In this document: positions 21,718 to 29,200 of the stretch, in pieces | Position numbering within the stretch: the first letter of the stretch is position 1 | Layout of the letters: each line of letters begins with the position of its first letter | From: a virus | Virus record (IMG/VR): IMGVR_UViG_3300050821_006317 | Location: 1 to 39,187 of that record | DNA: 39,187 nt | Reading direction: 5' to 3' (one strand) | Program-made: the position numbers and the translations under genes | Notes under the pieces: model-generated | Database searches by the model: none | The model's input: only the letters and a program-made list of their open reading frames with translations | What the model was told of the DNA's origin: nothing

Positions 21718-22598
21718 AAGTTATGGCTTTCACCTTGTTAAACAGCGAGCTTCTCTCCGTTACGAGCGAACTCGCCCGAAAGATCGCGCAGATGCCAGGC
21801 TCGGCAACTGAGCGCCCGCTTGACGACAAGCGGTTAGACTATCTGAAAGGTCAAATCATGGCCGGTCAGGCAACCGTTTTTAACTGGGCCATCGCAGTGC
21901 GTCCAGATGAAACGGAACGGCGCATCAATGGTCAGCATTCCAGTGATATTCTGGCCAAGCTTGATGGCGATATGCCAAGCGGTCTGATGGTTAATCTCAG
22001 CCGCTACAAGGTCGACGACGAGCGGGATGAAATCCTTCTCTTCCGGCAATTCGATCCGAAAGGATCGCTGCGCTCAAGAGGAGACATCGCTGGCGCCTAC
22101 CAGATGATGGAGGCGGACTTGCGTGCAGTCCCGCGGCCAGCGGCAAAGTCAGCGGCCGAGGGCATTGCATGGTATCTGGGTCGCAAAGTCGGCGTGCCAG
22201 TGCCAAAGGGCGATGAGGTCTATGACCTCTTTCATACACCCGAATATGCGCCCTTCGTCGTTTGGATGGGCAATGTTCTGACAATGAAGACGCCAGAACT
22301 CAAGAAAGCTCCAGTCGTTGGAGCCATCTTCGCCACCTGGGAGAAAGACCCAGAAGCGGCCAAGGAGTTTTGGCACAACGTCAGTCGTGGCGGCGAGGAC
22401 TTTGCTGAAAAAGCGCCGACAACGACGCTTGATCGGTGGTTGCAGGAAACGAAAACCCCTAAGCGTCGGAAGTCGCCGATCACCGACACCCAGCTTTATC
22501 AGGGTTGCGTCTTTGCTTGGAACGCCCAACGCAATGGCAAGACAGCAATCGAGCGCATCAATTACGATATCAAAAAGGGCTTCTACGAAGTCGACTAG
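21714..22598 (+). CDS. ParB-like early protein
   Basis: 294 residues; the ATG overlaps the previous stop. The N-terminal half has TERPLDDKRLDYLKGQIMAG, NWAIAVRPDETERRINGQHS and SDILAKLDGDMPSGLM. This recalls ParB/sulfiredoxin-fold phage proteins with an RINGQHS-like signature. Later segments are KEFWHNVSRGGEDFAEKAPT and DTQLYQGCVFAWNAQRNGKT. ParB-like folds can bind DNA or nucleotides; the actual activity is unknown. It ends the transcript at a strong terminator. The preceding gene is predicted to be made with it. Confidence 0.65.
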   Translation: MKVMAFTLLNSELLSVTSELARKIAQMPGSATERPLDDKRLDYLKGQIMAGQATVFNWAIAVRPDETERRINGQHSSDILAKLDGDMPSGLMVNLSRYKVDDERDEILLFRQFDPKGSLRSRGDIAGAYQMMEADLRAVPRPAAKSAAEGIAWYLGRKVGVPVPKGDEVYDLFHTPEYAPFVVWMGNVLTMKTPELKKAPVVGAIFATWEKDPEAAKEFWHNVSRGGEDFAEKAPTTTLDRWLQETKTPKRRKSPITDTQLYQGCVFAWNAQRNGKTAIERINYDIKKGFYEVD

Positions 22599-22623
22599 CG
22601 GTGCTCACAACCCGCTAAGGACT

Positions 22624-22649
22624 GGGAGAGCTCGGCTCTCCCTTTTTTT
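22624..22649 (+). terminator. Strong rho-independent terminator (plus strand)
   Basis: Stem GGGAGAGC / GCTCTCCC with a TCG loop, followed by seven T. It lies 25 bases after the ParB-like gene. Confidence 0.92.
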
Positions 22650-22653
22650 GCAT

Positions 22654-22693
22654 AAAAAACCCCTCGCGAGAAATGCCAGTAACGCGCGAGGGG
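22654..22693 (-). terminator. Terminator-like hairpin on the minus strand, with the recurrent motif in its loop
   Basis: Arms CCCCTCGCG (22660-22668) and CGCGAGGGG (22685-22693). On the minus strand, six T follow. It is back to back with the plus-strand terminator. The loop contains an exact GAAATGCCAG (22670-22679) on the plus strand. Confidence 0.65.
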
Positions 22694-22829
22694 TGAGCGC
22701 CGCGCTATCGATGCAACAGGAATCGCACGGGCCTCGCTGATGTAGCGAATCAATTCCCGTTTGTCCACAACCGGCGTTTGACAGGACCGTGAATCAGACC
22801 GAAACCTCGATCCGATTCAGGTGCGAAAA
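22694..22829. promoter_or_regulatory. Leader upstream of the helicase with a TTGACA box
   Basis: No gene is supported. TTGACA at 22778-22783 is a candidate -35, but the matching -10 (GAAACC near 22801) is poor. The region should carry the promoter for the replication gene, because a terminator precedes it. Confidence 0.4.
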
Positions 22830-25337
22830 ATGCCATGGCAACTCACGCAAATCCAACGCTTTTTAACCACCGATTTCATCACCAAAAAGCATTTGTGCGC
22901 CCCGGCGGTCTGGCTCAACCCGCAATCCTCAACCTCGACCGCGGACGACGCGGTCAAGCCGCCCGAAGGCCTCAGCACCGACCTTTCCGAATGGATGCGC
23001 GAGGAAGACGAGCGCAACCTCGGCGTTCGGCTGGTCGACGGTTTCATCGAGCTTCGAATCAAAGCGCCCGACGAAGTCTGGCTCGGGTTCTTATTTAAGG
23101 CTTTCCGATTCCTTCAGGTCGACGCGCGCGCGGCCTTCGGCAGTCAATTCATCACCTCGATCATTCTGAAGATTGACGATCCGGAGCGGATCGATCGCTG
23201 GCGCGAGCTGTGGCCGCGCGGCCATAAGGACAAGGCCGGCGCCTGGGTTGAAACCAAATTCAAATATTCCGCCATGCCGACCCCGCGCGCGAAAGAGGCG
23301 ATCTGGGTCGATTCGAGTCCCTTGCCCGGCTCGATCTTCGCTCAGCGCCTGGTCGTCTGGCGTCCGCTCGGCAAGCCCGCGGCCGACGACGCCGAGCTCG
23401 GCCTCGAGGATCTCGAGCCGCGCCCGCTCGCCGCAAGCCCGATGGAGGCGGTCGCTCGCGCTATCGCCTTCGCCACGCTCGCCTATTGGATCGCCGTCTA
23501 CCTCGACGGGCTCGAAGACTGGGATTCGAGCCTGACCCAGATCATCGGTGGCTGGATCGCCCGCCTGATCCTCGAGGGCAGGGACATCAATGCGCGCGGC
23601 AAATCGCTCGAAGGGGTGTGCTGGTCGCCGATCGACAATGCCTCGACCGCCGGCAAGCTGCTCGACTTTCTCGGCGCACTGGGCGCGACCAAAGCTCTGG
23701 GCGTCGCCTTCCTGCACGCCGAGGGCGCATTCGAGCGCAACCCGACCGCGCCGATCCCCGGTTGGGGCGCGATCGAAACTCTGTTCGGCCCGCAAGCCAA
23801 GATCGGCATAAGGCGAGCGTTTCGCGCCGGCCTCGACATCGACGCCATCGAGCGAATGAGTGAAACCTATGTCTACGACCGGACGATGGGTGACTTTCTC
23901 GACCGGGACGAATTGATCAAAGGGCTGCACTACGAACACAAATTGGGAGACATGGCCGAGCGGCACCAGAACGAGCCGGTCTATGTTAATGGCAAGGCGC
24001 TCAATCCGTTCCGGATCTACGCCGCCTCGTCGCTGCGCACCGACGTGCAGCACCGGGAGTTTCGCCCCGGCTATGAGCCTGGAGCCATCCTGCGCTACAG
24101 CCCGGTCCACGGGCTCCTCAATGGCGAGGATCGCTATCCGGACGAATTCCCGATCCTCAACACCTTTCCCGGTTTCGTGGTCAAGCCTATCGCCACCATA
24201 GAGGAATCGATCATGCGGCCCGCGGTCACCATGCTCGACCGGATGCTCGGGCTTCTGACCCAGGACAACGACGCCCAAATCAACTGGCTCAAACAATTCA
24301 TCGCCTTCATCGTCCAATATCCGCAGATCAAACCGCAGGTGTGCCCGATCATCGTTGGCGGTCAGGGAATCGGAAAATCTCAGTTCGGCGAGAACTTCAT
24401 GAAGGCGATGCTGGGCGTCATGGCCGGCGGCGCCGCGGCCGATCAATTGTCAGAAAACAAGTTCGTCATCACACCGTTCATCGGCAAATTGCTGACCTTC
24501 ATCGATGAGGTGCGGCTGCAGAACGTCGGCGCGATCAATATGATCAAGAAGCTGGTGCGCTCCGACCGGGTGTCGGGCCAGCTTAAATTCAAGGATCAGC
24601 AGGACTTTTACATTCCTTCCCGGCTACTGATCGCCGCCAATCAACCCGATATTGGTTTAACGCCGGAAGACGCCGCTGATCGCTGTTTTTTCTTCATCGT
24701 CGCTTGGACAGCCGAAAACCGGCAGATGACCGACCGGGAATTCCAGGCCTGGGCGCTTACCCTTAAACCGTTCTACGCCGAATTCACCGACGCCCTGCTG
24801 CGCCCGGTCTTCAAGCAGCACCTGATGCGCTACTTGATGGACTTCGAATGCTCGCGCGAGGCGCTCGAGGATCTCACCCACTCGTCCAGGGACGACGAGA
24901 ACGTAGTTCGCTCGATCATGTCCAAGCCGCGCCAGATCGCGCGCGAGCTGGTCGCCGACGCGCGGATCCACACTGGCAACGACATCACCGCCTGGTTCTC
25001 CATCAACGACCTGCGCAGCGCCATCAAGCGGGTCGACGGCGCTCGCACCAAGGTCGAGGCGTCGCAGGTGCTGGAGGAGTTTCAGCGCGCCGCTGTGATT
25101 GAGCCAGTTGGGGGCGGCATGTATAAATTCAAATGGGGCTATGGTCGGCTATTGGAGAAGCTCGGGGAGGCGCATGGTCTGCCCATTCCACCGAACTGGC
25201 CCATTCATCCCGGCGCAGACTGGGAGCTCAATGATATCCGCTCGGCAGAAGGCGCCACACCATGGCGGGGAAATCGACAGAACAAACGACGCGACTATCG
25301 CGGGCCTTACGATCCGGATGCCATGGAACCGGAATAA
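22830..25337 (+). CDS. Replicative helicase/primase-type protein (SF3, DUF5906)
   Basis: 835 residues from the ATG at 22830, with AGGTG upstream; a GTG at 22821 lacks a site. Walker A is GGQGIGKS at 510-517, preceded by WLKQFIAFIVQYPQIKPQVC. Walker B is LLTFIDEV at about 554-561. A sensor region reads SRLLIAANQPDIGLTPEDAA, then DRCFFF. This is the SF3-like helicase arrangement of the DUF5906/NrS-1 polymerase helicase family. The first 400 residues may be a primase or DNA-binding part, but I see no clear catalytic triad. It should unwind DNA at the phage origin. No DNA polymerase gene is in view. Confidence 0.82.
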   Translation: MPWQLTQIQRFLTTDFITKKHLCAPAVWLNPQSSTSTADDAVKPPEGLSTDLSEWMREEDERNLGVRLVDGFIELRIKAPDEVWLGFLFKAFRFLQVDARAAFGSQFITSIILKIDDPERIDRWRELWPRGHKDKAGAWVETKFKYSAMPTPRAKEAIWVDSSPLPGSIFAQRLVVWRPLGKPAADDAELGLEDLEPRPLAASPMEAVARAIAFATLAYWIAVYLDGLEDWDSSLTQIIGGWIARLILEGRDINARGKSLEGVCWSPIDNASTAGKLLDFLGALGATKALGVAFLHAEGAFERNPTAPIPGWGAIETLFGPQAKIGIRRAFRAGLDIDAIERMSETYVYDRTMGDFLDRDELIKGLHYEHKLGDMAERHQNEPVYVNGKALNPFRIYAASSLRTDVQHREFRPGYEPGAILRYSPVHGLLNGEDRYPDEFPILNTFPGFVVKPIATIEESIMRPAVTMLDRMLGLLTQDNDAQINWLKQFIAFIVQYPQIKPQVCPIIVGGQGIGKSQFGENFMKAMLGVMAGGAAADQLSENKFVITPFIGKLLTFIDEVRLQNVGAINMIKKLVRSDRVSGQLKFKDQQDFYIPSRLLIAANQPDIGLTPEDAADRCFFFIVAWTAENRQMTDREFQAWALTLKPFYAEFTDALLRPVFKQHLMRYLMDFECSREALEDLTHSSRDDENVVRSIMSKPRQIARELVADARIHTGNDITAWFSINDLRSAIKRVDGARTKVEASQVLEEFQRAAVIEPVGGGMYKFKWGYGRLLEKLGEAHGLPIPPNWPIHPGADWELNDIRSAEGATPWRGNRQNKRRDYRGPYDPDAMEPE

Positions 25338-25576
25338 TTCTCTTGCTAGCGACGCCAGCCGAAGCTTGCCACCGATTCTCGAAGTGGCTCTATCCATTTC
25401 CCCAGCGATGTTCGGTGTCCTGGGTTTATCCCCGTCCTCTGCGTCTTCCGCGTCCTCCAGAACGAATCATGATCCAATTGCCGCTACTCGATTGGACCGA
25501 ATGTCCAGATGGAGATGAGCGATTGGTGGGGATTGCAAAGTTGAGAGCTTTGAGCGAGGTTCCGCCGCAGCGATAG
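25262..25576 (+). CDS. Doubtful ORF after the helicase
   Basis: 104 codons if started at 25262, inside the helicase end. WLYPFPQRCSVSWVYPRPLR and LPLLDWTECPDGDERLVGIA are plausible protein segments, but third-position composition is weak and there is no ribosome-binding site. A shorter version starting at 25469 (35 residues) is possible. The 25338-25585 stretch holds nothing else recognisable. Confidence 0.3.
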   Translation: MAGKSTEQTTRLSRALRSGCHGTGIILLLATPAEACHRFSKWLYPFPQRCSVSWVYPRPLRLPRPPERIMIQLPLLDWTECPDGDERLVGIAKLRALSEVPPQR

Positions 25577-25585
25577 GAGGCCTTC

Positions 25586-25882
25586 ATGGCAACCATCAAG
25601 CGCACGACCACCACCACCTACCGAGCTCCGTTACGGCCGCCCCCAATGCCAGAACAACCAATGCCCGACGAAGAATGGGAAGGCGCCCCACCCGAGATAG
25701 AGGCGGAGGCCGAGGCTGAGCAACTGCCGGTCAGCGATGTGGTGCCGGTCGGCGTCGAGCAGCTCGAGCGGTCGCAGGAAATGGAGGCGATGGGGATCGC
25801 CAATTGGGTCGCCGCGCATGACGAGCGCGATCCTGATCAGCAACCGCAACAGATCGCTGGCGTCACCCAAATGGAACGTTAA
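25586..25882 (+). CDS. Small acidic Pro/Glu-rich protein
   Basis: 98 residues, with a strong AGGAGG before the ATG. It starts basic (MATIKRTTTTTYRAPLRPPP) and becomes strongly acidic (DEEWEGAPPEIEAEAEAEQL). The C-terminal part reads EAMGIANWVAAHDERDPDQQ. The stop shares one base with the next start (TAATG), so it is made with the Pro/Ala-rich protein that follows. Function unknown; a virion-associated role is possible. Confidence 0.65.
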   Translation: MATIKRTTTTTYRAPLRPPPMPEQPMPDEEWEGAPPEIEAEAEAEQLPVSDVVPVGVEQLERSQEMEAMGIANWVAAHDERDPDQQPQQIAGVTQMER

Positions 25883-27018
25883 TGGCGGACGACTACGGTT
25901 ACACCGACGAGTTCGGGCAGGAAATCTTTCCGCCAGGGACGCGCATCAACGGCGTGCCGCCGACCGCCACTGCGGCGCCAACGCCAGGAAGCGGGAATTG
26001 GACAACCCTGTCGAAAGGCGGCCCGATCACAATCAGCACGCCGAACTCCTCGACCGGCCAGCCGTTTCGCCAAGCGCCAACCGCCTCGAGCTATCAACCA
26101 TCGTTTTCGACCCCGCAGGGTGGTCAACTCACCACCACCACGCCGAATTCGCGCACCGGCGCACCTGCGCCAGGAATCCGCAATTACATTAATCCGATGC
26201 TGGCAGCTACTGAAGGCGTAACCGGGGGCATCCTTGCTGCTCCCTCATTAGTCGGCCCGACCTACGGCAATGGTTCTATCGATGAACAGATGAATAGCGC
26301 CATCGCCTCCGACAACGCTGAGCGGCAAAAGGCCTGGAGCTTTTGGCAACATCCTTTCGGCTTCAACAATCCGTTCGCGACTCAAAGCCCGGCCGCCGCG
26401 CCCACAACCGCAACTGCGCCGATCACTCAGACCGGACCCTTATCGCAAAGTAGGGGTGTGGCTGTTCCGCCATTCCCTCCAAGCCCACCTCCTCCGCCTG
26501 GCGCTGGGCCTCCCCTGTCGCCGCCGCGGCCGATGGTCGCGGCTCCGTTTCCGGTCGGCGCGCCACAGCACGCTGTTCCTCGAGCGCCGCAAGGCTATAA
26601 TTTAGGTTATGGCGGCGCTGCGCCCGCTGCAGCTGCGCCGCCGCCCGCGCCGAGTCCGATGTTCACCACCATCGATCGGCCGAACGCGGATATCGTTGGC
26701 GGCCCAACCCGACCTGGCTATCTCTCCGCCGATCCGCATGAGCCGGGCGGCCCGGCAAGGATGGGCGCGCTCGACCTTTCCGGTCTTTTCAATCGTGGCG
26801 CTGCGCCAGCATCTGCGCCTCCCGCTGGCGCGCTCGCGAGCCCAGGTTGGGGCGCCGCAGCGGGAACTCCGAACATGAACAACGCCATGCTCGGAATGCA
26901 GCTGCAGAACGCCGGCGGCCGCGGCGCACGCGCGCAAGCGCCAACGACCGCCGGTTTCTCGAATAAGAAATTCTTCCGCAACCCAGCCAATTGGCAATAT
27001 CCAAATATGCCGTTCTGA
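25882..27018 (+). CDS. Pro/Ala/Gly-rich low-complexity protein, virion-like
   Basis: 378 residues. The N-terminus MADDYGYTDEFGQEIFPPGT is followed by Thr/Pro-rich repeats: ITISTPNSSTGQPF and TTTTPNSRTGAPAP share TPNS-x-TG. Long Pro/Ala runs (FPPSPPPPPGAGPPLSPP) come next, and a more structured, basic end (TTAGFSNKKFFRNPANWQYP). Composition matches the minus-strand ejection-type proteins at 35.2-39.2 kb. I infer a virion or ejection role; it lies among early genes, which is unusual. Confidence 0.6.
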   Translation: MADDYGYTDEFGQEIFPPGTRINGVPPTATAAPTPGSGNWTTLSKGGPITISTPNSSTGQPFRQAPTASSYQPSFSTPQGGQLTTTTPNSRTGAPAPGIRNYINPMLAATEGVTGGILAAPSLVGPTYGNGSIDEQMNSAIASDNAERQKAWSFWQHPFGFNNPFATQSPAAAPTTATAPITQTGPLSQSRGVAVPPFPPSPPPPPGAGPPLSPPRPMVAAPFPVGAPQHAVPRAPQGYNLGYGGAAPAAAAPPPAPSPMFTTIDRPNADIVGGPTRPGYLSADPHEPGGPARMGALDLSGLFNRGAAPASAPPAGALASPGWGAAAGTPNMNNAMLGMQLQNAGGRGARAQAPTTAGFSNKKFFRNPANWQYPNMPF

Positions 27019-27027
27019 GGCTAGCCC

Positions 27028-27588
27028 ATGAGCTACAAGATCGCCGATTTTTCCGGTCAGATTGCGCTGACGGCGAAGATCCACAAGTGGAACCCGAATC
27101 GGGCGATCGAGCTCAACGCCATCGCTGCCGCGCTGTCGACCGACCCAACCCGGCGTTCGACCGAAATGCAGACCGGGCCAACGCAAATTCTAGTGCCTGG
27201 GCACTGGAAGAACACCAGATTCACCAATGACATTATGCTGATTGTCAACGCCGGCAAGGCTGGCAATCTGACGCCGGTGGCGATGGGCAACGCGATCACC
27301 GCTGGGCTTGCGAACGAGATTCCGCCAGTCAACACCACCGTGCCGGCGCTCAGCGGGACCGGAACAGTGGGTCAGGTTCTCACTGTCACCAACGGCAATT
27401 GGACTTACACGCCAAGTTCGTACACTTATGTGTGGCGTCGTGGCGCGACAACGATTGCTGGCGCGGCGGCGTCGACCTATACGCTTGTTGCTGCGGATTC
27501 CGGCACGACCATCACTTGCATTGTGACCGCGCATAACGCCGCTGGCGCGACCGCAGCGCCCCCCTCCAACGGAATTGCGTGCGCTTAA
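27028..27588 (+). CDS. Virion-like protein with a C-terminal Ig-like domain
   Basis: 186 residues. The N-terminal 100 (MSYKIADFSGQIALTAKIHK, GHWKNTRFTNDIMLIVNAGK) are of unknown fold. The C-terminal 80 (LSGTGTVGQVLTVTNGNWTY, SYTYVWRRGATTIAGAAAST and YTLVAADSGTTITCIVTAHN) are a recognisable Ig-like/bacterial surface domain often present on phage virions. Such domains decorate capsids or tails and may bind carbohydrates. No secretion signal is visible, which favours a virion protein. Confidence 0.72.
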   Translation: MSYKIADFSGQIALTAKIHKWNPNRAIELNAIAAALSTDPTRRSTEMQTGPTQILVPGHWKNTRFTNDIMLIVNAGKAGNLTPVAMGNAITAGLANEIPPVNTTVPALSGTGTVGQVLTVTNGNWTYTPSSYTYVWRRGATTIAGAAASTYTLVAADSGTTITCIVTAHNAAGATAAPPSNGIACA

Positions 27589-27598
27589 AGGAATCAAC

Positions 27599-27790
27599 AT
27601 GCCAGCGATATTGGACGCCGCTGTTCGTGAACTAAAGAAAAAGGGCTGGGGCACAAACTCAGCTTTTGCTATCAGCACTCATGCTCTCCAACAGAGCGGG
27701 AGTCTCAAGAAAGGCTCAAACCAACCGACGAAGAAGGGCGTGAAGCGCGGCGCGATGACGCGCGCTGAGCGCCATAGGACCGCGCCATGA
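27599..27790 (+). CDS. Small basic phage protein, unknown
   Basis: 63 residues from the ATG at 27599, with AAAGGA upstream. ILDAAVRELKKKGWGTNSAF, then AISTHALQQSGSLKKGSNQP and TKKGVKRGAMTRAERHR resembles a common small phage protein with A-x-A-I-x-x-x-LQ-x-x-G-x-LK-x-GS spacing. Function unknown. It is coupled to the Acb2/Tad1-like gene (ATGA). Confidence 0.65.
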   Translation: MPAILDAAVRELKKKGWGTNSAFAISTHALQQSGSLKKGSNQPTKKGVKRGAMTRAERHRTAP

Positions 27791-28032
27791 GCCTTGGCCG
27801 ACTGCAGGGCGATGAATTGACCTTTGGCCAACGCGCGGTCGGGCTGACCTTCAATCCGAGTGGCGACGAAACAGTTCGCGAGCTGAAAGAGGCCGCCGCA
27901 GCCTTCATCGATCTTTGCCACACCTACGGCGGTTCGACCGATGATCCCGAGATTAAGCGCATGTTCGCTATCGCCATCACTGAAGCGCAGACGGCGCAGA
28001 TGTGGGGAGTCAAGGCGGCGACTTGGCGGTGA
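27787..28032 (+). CDS. Acb2/Tad1-like candidate anti-defence protein
   Basis: 81 residues. DELTFGQRAVGLTFNPSGDE, then TVRELKEAAAAFIDLCHTYG and IAITEAQTAQMWGVKAATWR match my memory of the hairpin-helical Acb2/Tad1 family: an FNPSG...V..K..AA.FID start and an A...A.TA.MWGVKAAT end. Members of that family bind cyclic (oligo)nucleotides and block CBASS or Thoeris signalling. It overlaps the previous stop and the next start (ATGA, GTGA). The match is from pattern memory only, so the biological role is not demonstrated. Confidence 0.6.
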   Translation: MSLGRLQGDELTFGQRAVGLTFNPSGDETVRELKEAAAAFIDLCHTYGGSTDDPEIKRMFAIAITEAQTAQMWGVKAATWR

Positions 28033-28217
28033 ACGCGCATGAAAAAGACGCGCTCAGATTTCAGATTGTCGAATTGGTCGAGGCCGACGAGCCGGAAGCG
28101 GTGGTTGCAACGCTTCTGCGCATCGCCGAGCGAATGACGATGCGGGCAATTCGCCAGGACGACCGGGACGAGGCGAGGCGCTGGAACGCGCTCGCCGAGC
28201 GGCTTAGCCGAGTCTGA
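28029..28217 (+). CDS. Small helical protein coupled to the Acb2/Tad1-like gene
   Basis: 62 residues from a GTG at 28029 overlapping the preceding stop. ALRFQIVELVEADEPEAVVA, then TLLRIAERMTMRAIRQDDRD and EARRWNALAERLSRV. Charged helices throughout and no known motif. Its 3' end overlaps the convergent minus-strand gene by 14 bases. Confidence 0.55.
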   Translation: MNAHEKDALRFQIVELVEADEPEAVVATLLRIAERMTMRAIRQDDRDEARRWNALAERLSRV

Positions 28218-28599
28218 ACATATCGTGGCGCGCCGGGACGCAATTGCAAAAGTCTTGGTATGCGCCCTGCAAACCAGCCTGCTGCGCTAGGCCTTGATTC
28301 TGCTGCGAGTATTGCGCCATCTGCGCGATGTTCTGCTGCGATTGCGCCATCGCCATCAGTTGCTGCGCCTGCAGTTGCGCGCGGACGATCTCTTCGTTGG
28401 GGCGTAGCGCTTCATAGCGAGCGCGCCAACGCTCAGCCATCCCCATCCAATCGTCGCGATCCCTTCGAATATCCTTCAATTGGCGCTCGAGCTCATCGAG
28501 CTTCGCTTGGAGGCGGGTTATTTCGACATCGGCGTTGACCGGTCGAAGCTTGGCGACGACTGCGGTGGTCATCAGAGCGAGCGTGGTCAGAACTGACAT
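28204..28599 (-). CDS. Isolated minus-strand coiled-coil protein with N-terminal membrane segment
   Basis: 131 residues, with GGAGG before the ATG at 28599. MSVLTTLALMTTAVVAKLRP is a short hydrophobic anchor or signal. A coiled coil follows (VEITRLQAKLDELERQLKDI, RRDRDDWMGMAERWRARYEA). The end is Gln-rich (QQLMAMAQSQQNIAQMAQYS, QQNQGLAQQAGLQGAYQDFC). The layout is spanin-like, or that of a scaffold-type accessory. It is the only minus-strand gene between about 15.2 and 35.2 kb. Function is not established. Confidence 0.55.
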   Translation of the reverse strand: MSVLTTLALMTTAVVAKLRPVNADVEITRLQAKLDELERQLKDIRRDRDDWMGMAERWRARYEALRPNEEIVRAQLQAQQLMAMAQSQQNIAQMAQYSQQNQGLAQQAGLQGAYQDFCNCVPARHDMFRLG

Positions 28600-28632
28600 G
28601 AGGGGCCTCCGGTGAATAAGCCTACACCGGGC

Positions 28633-28660
28633 TTGACAGCGGCGTCAATTTGCACATAAA
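28633..28660 (+). promoter_or_regulatory. Candidate sigma70-type promoter
   Basis: TTGACA at 28633-28638, 16 bases, then CATAAA at 28655-28660. It lies between the divergent gene at 28599 and the plus-strand gene at 28711 and probably drives the recombination/replication genes. Confidence 0.5.
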
Positions 28661-28710
28661 GCTGTCCTTGTCCGGCCCCAATCCCAGTGGTCCGGTCGAA
28701 AGGAAACGAC

Positions 28711-29199
28711 ATGCAATTCGATCTGATGACCTCGGCGCAATATGTCGCCAGGAACCTCGACAACCTGCTTGAGCGCGCTGAGCGCGACACCGTCCGGGTG
28801 GTCGAGGAAGGCAATATCCCCAACGTCGTCACCTACTTCGCCGAGCTGCGCGCCACCGTCGACGAACTCAAGATCAAGATGGCTTCGATGCAGAAGCATC
28901 TCGACGCGCTCAGCCAAGAACTGATCCCGACCTTATTCAACAATCAGAACACCAAGACAATCAAGATCGACAACGTCGGCCGGGTGACGGTCGCCGATCG
29001 CTGGTCATGTTCGATCCTCAAGCCTGATCAGGCGTTCGCCTTCATCCGCGAATCGGGCAATGGCGGCATGATCAAGCCATCGATCCACCCAATGACGATG
29101 GGCGCGCACGCCAAGGACATGCATGAGGCCGGTAAGCCGCTGCCGCAAGCGCTCTTCAAAGTCTCGTCCACGCCTTACACTTCGATCACGAAGGCGTGA
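28711..29199 (+). CDS. Conserved phage protein upstream of the single-strand-binding-like gene
   Basis: 162 residues from the ATG at 28711, with AAGGA upstream. A helical start (NLDNLLERAERDTVRVVEEG) and a coiled part (ELRATVDELKIKMASMQKHL) come first, then TIKIDNVGRVTVADRWSC. NGGMIKPSIHPMTMGAHAKD and HEAGKPLPQALFKVSS end it. Proteins of this shape are often next to single-strand-binding or nuclease genes in short-tailed phages. The exact function is unknown. Confidence 0.65.
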   Translation: MQFDLMTSAQYVARNLDNLLERAERDTVRVVEEGNIPNVVTYFAELRATVDELKIKMASMQKHLDALSQELIPTLFNNQNTKTIKIDNVGRVTVADRWSCSILKPDQAFAFIRESGNGGMIKPSIHPMTMGAHAKDMHEAGKPLPQALFKVSSTPYTSITKA

Positions 29200-29200
29200 G

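Noticed and set aside
23091-24446. Long open frame (451 codons) on the minus strand over the helicase gene
   Set aside because: It is antisense to a well-supported SF3 helicase; Arg/Asp/Glu-rich shadow composition and no known motif.
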